Source of the DNA: Bacteroidota bacterium
GTDB taxonomy: Bacteria > Bacteroidota > Ignavibacteria > SZUA-365
Direction of reading: 5' to 3'
NCBI GenBank assembly: GCA_018224415.1
Contig: JAGTUZ010000045.1
Location: 1-10,496, forward strand
Length of the DNA: 10,496 nt
The translations under genes and the position numbers were made by a program. Below the pieces are notes generated by a model. The model worked only from the letters and a program-made list of their open reading frames with translations, was not told the origin of the DNA and made no database searches. Of this stretch, positions 7,821 through 10,496 are shown one piece after another. Every line of letters begins with the position of its first letter. The first letter of the stretch is position 1.

Positions 7821-7895
7821 GTGCCGTGGGACGCAGTGCCGTGGGACGCAGTGCCATGGGACGCAGTGCCGTGGGACGCAGTGCCATGGGACGCC
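7821..7895. repeat. Five-copy 15-bp tandem repeat array
   Basis: Five contiguous copies of GTGCCRTGGGACGCA occupy 7821-7835, 7836-7850, 7851-7865, 7866-7880 and 7881-7895. The only differences are the sixth base (G, G, A, G, A) and the final base of the last copy (C). The A-type copies contain CCATGG inside a 12-base near-palindrome (GTGCCATGGGAC, one mismatched pair). The array sits in the 150-bp gap between the anti-sigma stop (28 bp away) and the start of the lipoprotein gene (47 bp away), both on the minus strand. There are no spacers, so it is not a CRISPR. Confidence 0.9.
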
Positions 7896-7923
7896 GCGCA
7901 GCGTGATCGTCGGTTATGCCGTT

Positions 7924-9549
7924 TCAGATGTCCCTGACACTATCATTTGGTATCGATGGCGTGGGCGCTGGTATCCGCAGGTTTTTCAAAAGTTCACGCA
8001 TTTCAAAACGCAGCTCACGTTCGATGCCGTCCGGCAGCAGCAGGGTCGTGTCGATGTTCATATGGACGATGCGGATACTGTCTGCTTCCATCGTGATGCT
8101 GACCTCCGGAACGTCGGGGGCGACACGCAGGCGACGTCCGGCCGGTGCCTTGCGCACCGGGAACTGCAGGTTGCGCCCGAGTTCCTCCTCTATGCGGATG
8201 AATTCGCGGTCGCGCAATTCCTCGCTTTCGCGACGGAGGACAACGATCTGCTGCCGCAGCTTCTGGAATTCCTTTTCGATCCCGTCCATGAAACCTGATT
8301 CAACGTCGATGGAAATGGAAATCGCTTCTCCACCATTCTGAACCGTCACCGGATTGATGCGCACGCCTTTCGGCGGGAGAGGAGGTGGCAGTTCGTCGCC
8401 CACGCGGCTGGCGTAACTGCGCGCCAGTTCCTGCACGCGGAATTCAAAGCGCGGAAGACGTTCGGAATGACCCATCAGCCGGCGCAGGCTGTCCATGTCG
8501 AGGGAAATCCTCACGACGGAGTAGCTGTTGTTGTCGAAGACAACGAAGTCGTTTCCGGAACGGACGGTACGGATGTGATCCAGCACCTGCTGGGGTGGCG
8601 GCGGTGGCGAAAGGTCCCGGGAATCACGGCGGGACGCCAGCGTGTATGGCGCCTTTCGCTCGTCGAGAAAGCGCTCGAAACGCAGGAGTTGTTCGGGTTC
8701 GAGATTCGAAGCGATGCCCGAAAGAATGACCGTGTTGAATCTGCCGATCGATGGATTGACCGCGATCTCACGCCCTTCGTTGACCAGCACGGCCGATTCG
8801 AGCTGACGCTGGGCGTAGTGGAACAGGGTGTCGAATACTTTTCGTTGTGCTTCGGTGGGACGGATTTCCTGATACAGTTCATCGACGGTCGCCGCCGGAC
8901 GTAAGGGAGCCGCGCTGCTCGCCAGTTCAAAACGATAGCCCTCATCGGTGTTTTTGTCCACGCGTAGCAGCGTTCCGTCCTCCATATCGAGAGGGAGCGT
9001 CCCGAACATCGCAAATTCGAGCACCTGATCCCGGTTGGTACGTTCGAACAGCGGCATGATCCATCCCTTCACGATGGTTTCCTCGTAGGCGTACTGCATT
9101 TCCGAGCCGGTGTCGCTGACATAACGGTAGATATCGTTGCGCTGGATCCAGGCAAAGACAAGAATCGCAACGGCGAGCACAGCGACGGCGGTTACGGGAA
9201 GGGGACCGAGGCGCCGGGTGCCGGCAAGCAACCCGGGGTCGCGCTTCTCCTCTTCGCGGATGCGGTTTGTGATCCGCTCGGGGAGCCAGGGATCGGCAGG
9301 AATGGGCGGTCGCGAGGCGAGCAAAACACGAAGCCGCTGCAGCGACTCGTATTCATTCCGGACGTCCTCATCCTGTTCGATGCTCATGGCGACGCGCTCG
9401 CTGTCGGCCGCGTCAAGTCGGCCGTCCAGAAACAGCGTCAGCTCGAGCGACAGAGCGTGGCCGCGGCGTCCTTTTCTTTTGCGTCGCCTCGGGGGAGCCC
9501 CGCCGTTGGGTTCATTCTGCGGGAGACGGTGATTTCGCTTCGTTGTCAT
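7924..9549 (-). CDS. Single-pass anti-sigma factor with large extracytoplasmic domain
   Basis: The 541-aa product lies directly behind the ECF sigma gene (4-nt gap) and should sequester that sigma factor. A basic N-terminal tail (1-31) precedes a short helical anti-sigma-like domain (about 32-95; LTLFLDGRLDAADSERVAMSIEQDEDVRNEYESL) that lacks the HxxxCxxC of zinc anti-sigma (ZAS) proteins. One transmembrane helix follows at about 116-135 (LPVTAVAVLAVAILVFAWIQ). The remaining 400 residues are extracytoplasmic, matching no family I know. They contain proline-rich hinges (SPPPPPQQ at 314-321; PPPLPPKG at 388-395), a charged coiled-coil stretch (about 424-458) and repeated 'ID-x6-DGIE' motifs at 414-425 and 499-510. 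By analogy with RseA-type systems, signal sensing and regulated cleavage would occur in this part. The start is supported by GGAAGGA 7 nt upstream, overlapping the end of the sigma gene. Confidence 0.82.
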   Translation of the reverse strand: MTTKRNHRLPQNEPNGGAPPRRRKRKGRRGHALSLELTLFLDGRLDAADSERVAMSIEQDEDVRNEYESLQRLRVLLASRPPIPADPWLPERITNRIREEEKRDPGLLAGTRRLGPLPVTAVAVLAVAILVFAWIQRNDIYRYVSDTGSEMQYAYEETIVKGWIMPLFERTNRDQVLEFAMFGTLPLDMEDGTLLRVDKNTDEGYRFELASSAAPLRPAATVDELYQEIRPTEAQRKVFDTLFHYAQRQLESAVLVNEGREIAVNPSIGRFNTVILSGIASNLEPEQLLRFERFLDERKAPYTLASRRDSRDLSPPPPPQQVLDHIRTVRSGNDFVVFDNNSYSVVRISLDMDSLRRLMGHSERLPRFEFRVQELARSYASRVGDELPPPLPPKGVRINPVTVQNGGEAISISIDVESGFMDGIEKEFQKLRQQIVVLRRESEELRDREFIRIEEELGRNLQFPVRKAPAGRRLRVAPDVPEVSITMEADSIRIVHMNIDTTLLLPDGIERELRFEMRELLKNLRIPAPTPSIPNDSVRDI

Positions 9550-9553
9550 GGTT

Positions 9554-10162
9554 TCATCCTTCCAGCAGAGGCTTCAGATAATTCCGGAGCATGCTGCGTC
9601 CGCGAGAGAGGCGGGATTTCACCGTGCCCAGTTCGCAACGCATGACATCCGCCATTTCCTCGTACGACAGCCCTTCCATATCCTTGAGAATCACGGGGAG
9701 GCGGTACTTCTCCGGCAGCCGCTGCAGCCCGCGGTCGATCAATTCCCGTGTTTCATGTTCATGCGGTTGGACGGTTGTTTTCATGATCACTTCCTTGTCA
9801 TGCCTTTCCATAAGGGTCTGCAGGGAAAAAACGCGTCGCAGCTTCCTCCTGCGCATTTCATCACGGCAGCGGTTTACGGTGATGCGGTACAGCCAGGTGG
9901 AAAACGCCGCGTCGAAGCGGAAATGCTCCAGCGCACGGTAGACCTTGAGAAAGATGTCCTGTGTCAGGTCGTCAACCAGTTCGCCCGAATGGAAAATCGA
10001 GTAGACGAGATTGCGCACGCGTTCGACGTGGCGTTCCATCAGCAGCCGGAAGGCGGATTCATCTCCCGACTGGAAGCGGGTGATCAATAGATCGTCACCC
10101 ATTTCTTCGCTGCGGGGAGGAGTGGACTGTGCGATGAGTGTTCCTCTCATACCTTCTGGCAT
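9554..10162 (-). CDS. RNA polymerase ECF sigma factor, RpoE-like
   Basis: This is a group 4 sigma factor, 202 aa from the chosen ATG. Region 2 spans about residues 38-110 and contains DDLTQDIF (64-71, core-binding) and FSTWLYRITVN (87-97, promoter melting and -10 recognition). A variable linker follows. Region 4 (about 140-195) contains LPEKYRLPVIL (149-159) and the helix-turn-helix GLSYEEMADVM...GTVKSRLSRGR (164-189), which reads the -35 element. The open frame extends upstream to 10435, but that part overlaps the sigma promoter and the divergent TatD gene and has no sigma homology. ATG 10162, ATG 10150 and ATG 10102 (182 aa, starting MGDDLLITRF, the family-typical N-terminus) are all possible; none has a good Shine-Dalgarno. 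The anti-sigma gene follows at once. Confidence 0.93.
   Translation of the reverse strand: MPEGMRGTLIAQSTPPRSEEMGDDLLITRFQSGDESAFRLLMERHVERVRNLVYSIFHSGELVDDLTQDIFLKVYRALEHFRFDAAFSTWLYRITVNRCRDEMRRRKLRRVFSLQTLMERHDKEVIMKTTVQPHEHETRELIDRGLQRLPEKYRLPVILKDMEGLSYEEMADVMRCELGTVKSRLSRGRSMLRNYLKPLLEG
9557..9563 (-). promoter_or_regulatory. Ribosome binding site of the anti-sigma gene
   Basis: On the minus strand GGAAGGA ends 7 nt before the ATG at 9549 and lies within the last codons of the sigma gene, whose TGA (9556-9554) falls between it and the start. This arrangement favours translational coupling and stoichiometric production of the two proteins. Confidence 0.7.
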
Positions 10163-10176
10163 TTTTCCATACCGGA

Positions 10177-10206
10177 CTATAGACGGAAGGAGCGGGCGGA
10201 AGTTCC
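10177..10206 (-). promoter_or_regulatory. ECF (RpoE-type) promoter upstream of the sigma gene
   Basis: On the minus strand GGAACTT (10206-10200), a 15-nt spacer and GTCTATAG (10184-10177) match the RpoE/sigma-E promoter pattern GGAACTT-N15-GTCTAA almost exactly. Expected transcription start is about 10172, just upstream of the candidate sigma start codons. The sigma factor next door is of the RpoE kind, so positive autoregulation is the natural reading. Confidence 0.65.
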
Positions 10207-10266
10207 AAAAAAGTACGAATTTCTGGTTCGTGCGGACAGTCATTTCTCCGGGTCCCGGTCGCGGGC

Positions 10267-10274
10267 TATATTGG
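10267..10274 (+). promoter_or_regulatory. Possible -10/-7 element of the TatD gene
   Basis: TATATTGG matches seven of eight bases of the Bacteroidota -7 element TAnnTTTG and is also a fair sigma-70 -10 box. It lies 11 nt before the ATG, leaving a very short leader, and the upstream element is weak (TTTC at 10243). Treat as tentative. Confidence 0.25.
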
Positions 10275-10285
10275 TGGGGAACGTG

Positions 10286-10496
10286 ATGAGTGAATTCCCC
10301 CCGTATATCGATGTGCATACGCACCGGTACGCCGCGCCAGGCGAGACGGTGTCGGTGCTCAGTGTGGAACTCGGGCAACTGCCGCAACATCCGCAGCTGC
10401 CGCGCTGGTGCTGTGTCGGTCGCCACCCCTGGCATGCGGCGGCGGAATCGGGTGGATCGGTTGCGAAACAGCTCGATGCAGCCCTTGGCACCCCGG
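10286..10496 (+). CDS. TatD-family metal-dependent hydrolase, 5' part
   Basis: The first 70 codons of a gene that runs off the window read MSEFPPYIDVHTHRYAA... and ...LPRWCCVGRHPWHAAAES. The HTH motif (H11, H13) is the first metal-binding pair of the amidohydrolase-like TIM barrel, and 'VGRHPWH' is the second conserved block ('svGiHPwh') typical of TatD-like proteins in Bacteroidota. Family members are Mg-dependent DNases or uncharacterised hydrolases of about 210-260 aa; the activity of this one is not established. The Shine-Dalgarno GGGGA (10276-10280) is 5 nt before the ATG; a GTG at 10283 is in frame. The gene is divergent from the sigma gene. Confidence 0.82.
   Translation, partial: MSEFPPYIDVHTHRYAAPGETVSVLSVELGQLPQHPQLPRWCCVGRHPWHAAAESGGSVAKQLDAALGTP

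Noticed and set aside
7821..7895. CRISPR array
   Set aside because: The units are contiguous 15-mers with no spacers between them.
7816..7906. Repeat peptide (VGRSA/CRGTQ) encoded by the 15-bp array
   Set aside because: The array lies at the ends of short plus-strand frames antisense to real genes, without a ribosome binding site or recognisable protein sequence.
10163..10435. 91-codon N-terminal extension of the sigma factor
   Set aside because: It covers the predicted sigma promoter and the divergent TatD gene and has no sigma-factor similarity.

Overview
The window is ordinary-looking, gene-dense bacterial chromosome: GC-rich, with short intergenic gaps and no rRNA, tRNA, transposase, phage or CRISPR signature. 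The organism is not identifiable with certainty. The 'VGRHPWH' form of TatD hydrolase, sparse Shine-Dalgarno sequences, a zinc-less anti-sigma factor and a secreted TPR-CHAT protein together suggest a GC-rich member of the Bacteroidota/Chlorobi (FCB) superphylum. This is an inference, not a proof.

Layout. (1) Positions 3-1331, + strand: the 3' part of a membrane protein with three transmembrane segments and repeated winged-helix-like modules. The gene begins before the window. (2) Positions 1545-6190, + strand: a tightly packed run of an acyl-CoA dehydrogenase (379 aa), a 75-aa HicB-like small protein 7 nt downstream, and a 1089-aa exported TPR-CHAT protein (putative caspase-like protease) starting at a GTG 1 nt after the small gene stops. 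(3) Positions 6238-7773, - strand and convergent with the TPR-CHAT gene: a lipoprotein with a PKD-like domain followed by an approximately eight-bladed PQQ/YVTN-type beta-propeller. (4) Positions 7821-7895: five perfect-period 15-bp tandem repeats between two minus-strand genes. (5) Positions 7924-10162, - strand: a sigma/anti-sigma pair, with a 541-aa single-pass anti-sigma factor translationally coupled behind an RpoE-like ECF sigma factor. The sigma gene is preceded by an almost textbook RpoE promoter (GGAACTT-N15-GTCTAT), so it probably drives its own transcription. (6) From 10286, + strand: the first 70 codons of a TatD-family metal-dependent hydrolase that runs off the end and is divergent from the sigma gene.

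How the genes relate. The sigma/anti-sigma pair is an envelope-stress-type regulatory module. The TPR-CHAT protein, the propeller lipoprotein and the anti-sigma sensor domain would all lie outside the cytoplasmic membrane, so much of the window concerns the envelope. The HicB-like / TPR-CHAT junction is the least conventional arrangement. The sigma promoter and the internal repeats in the sensor domain of the anti-sigma factor are the strongest new observations. I see no complete defence or other multi-gene novel system.
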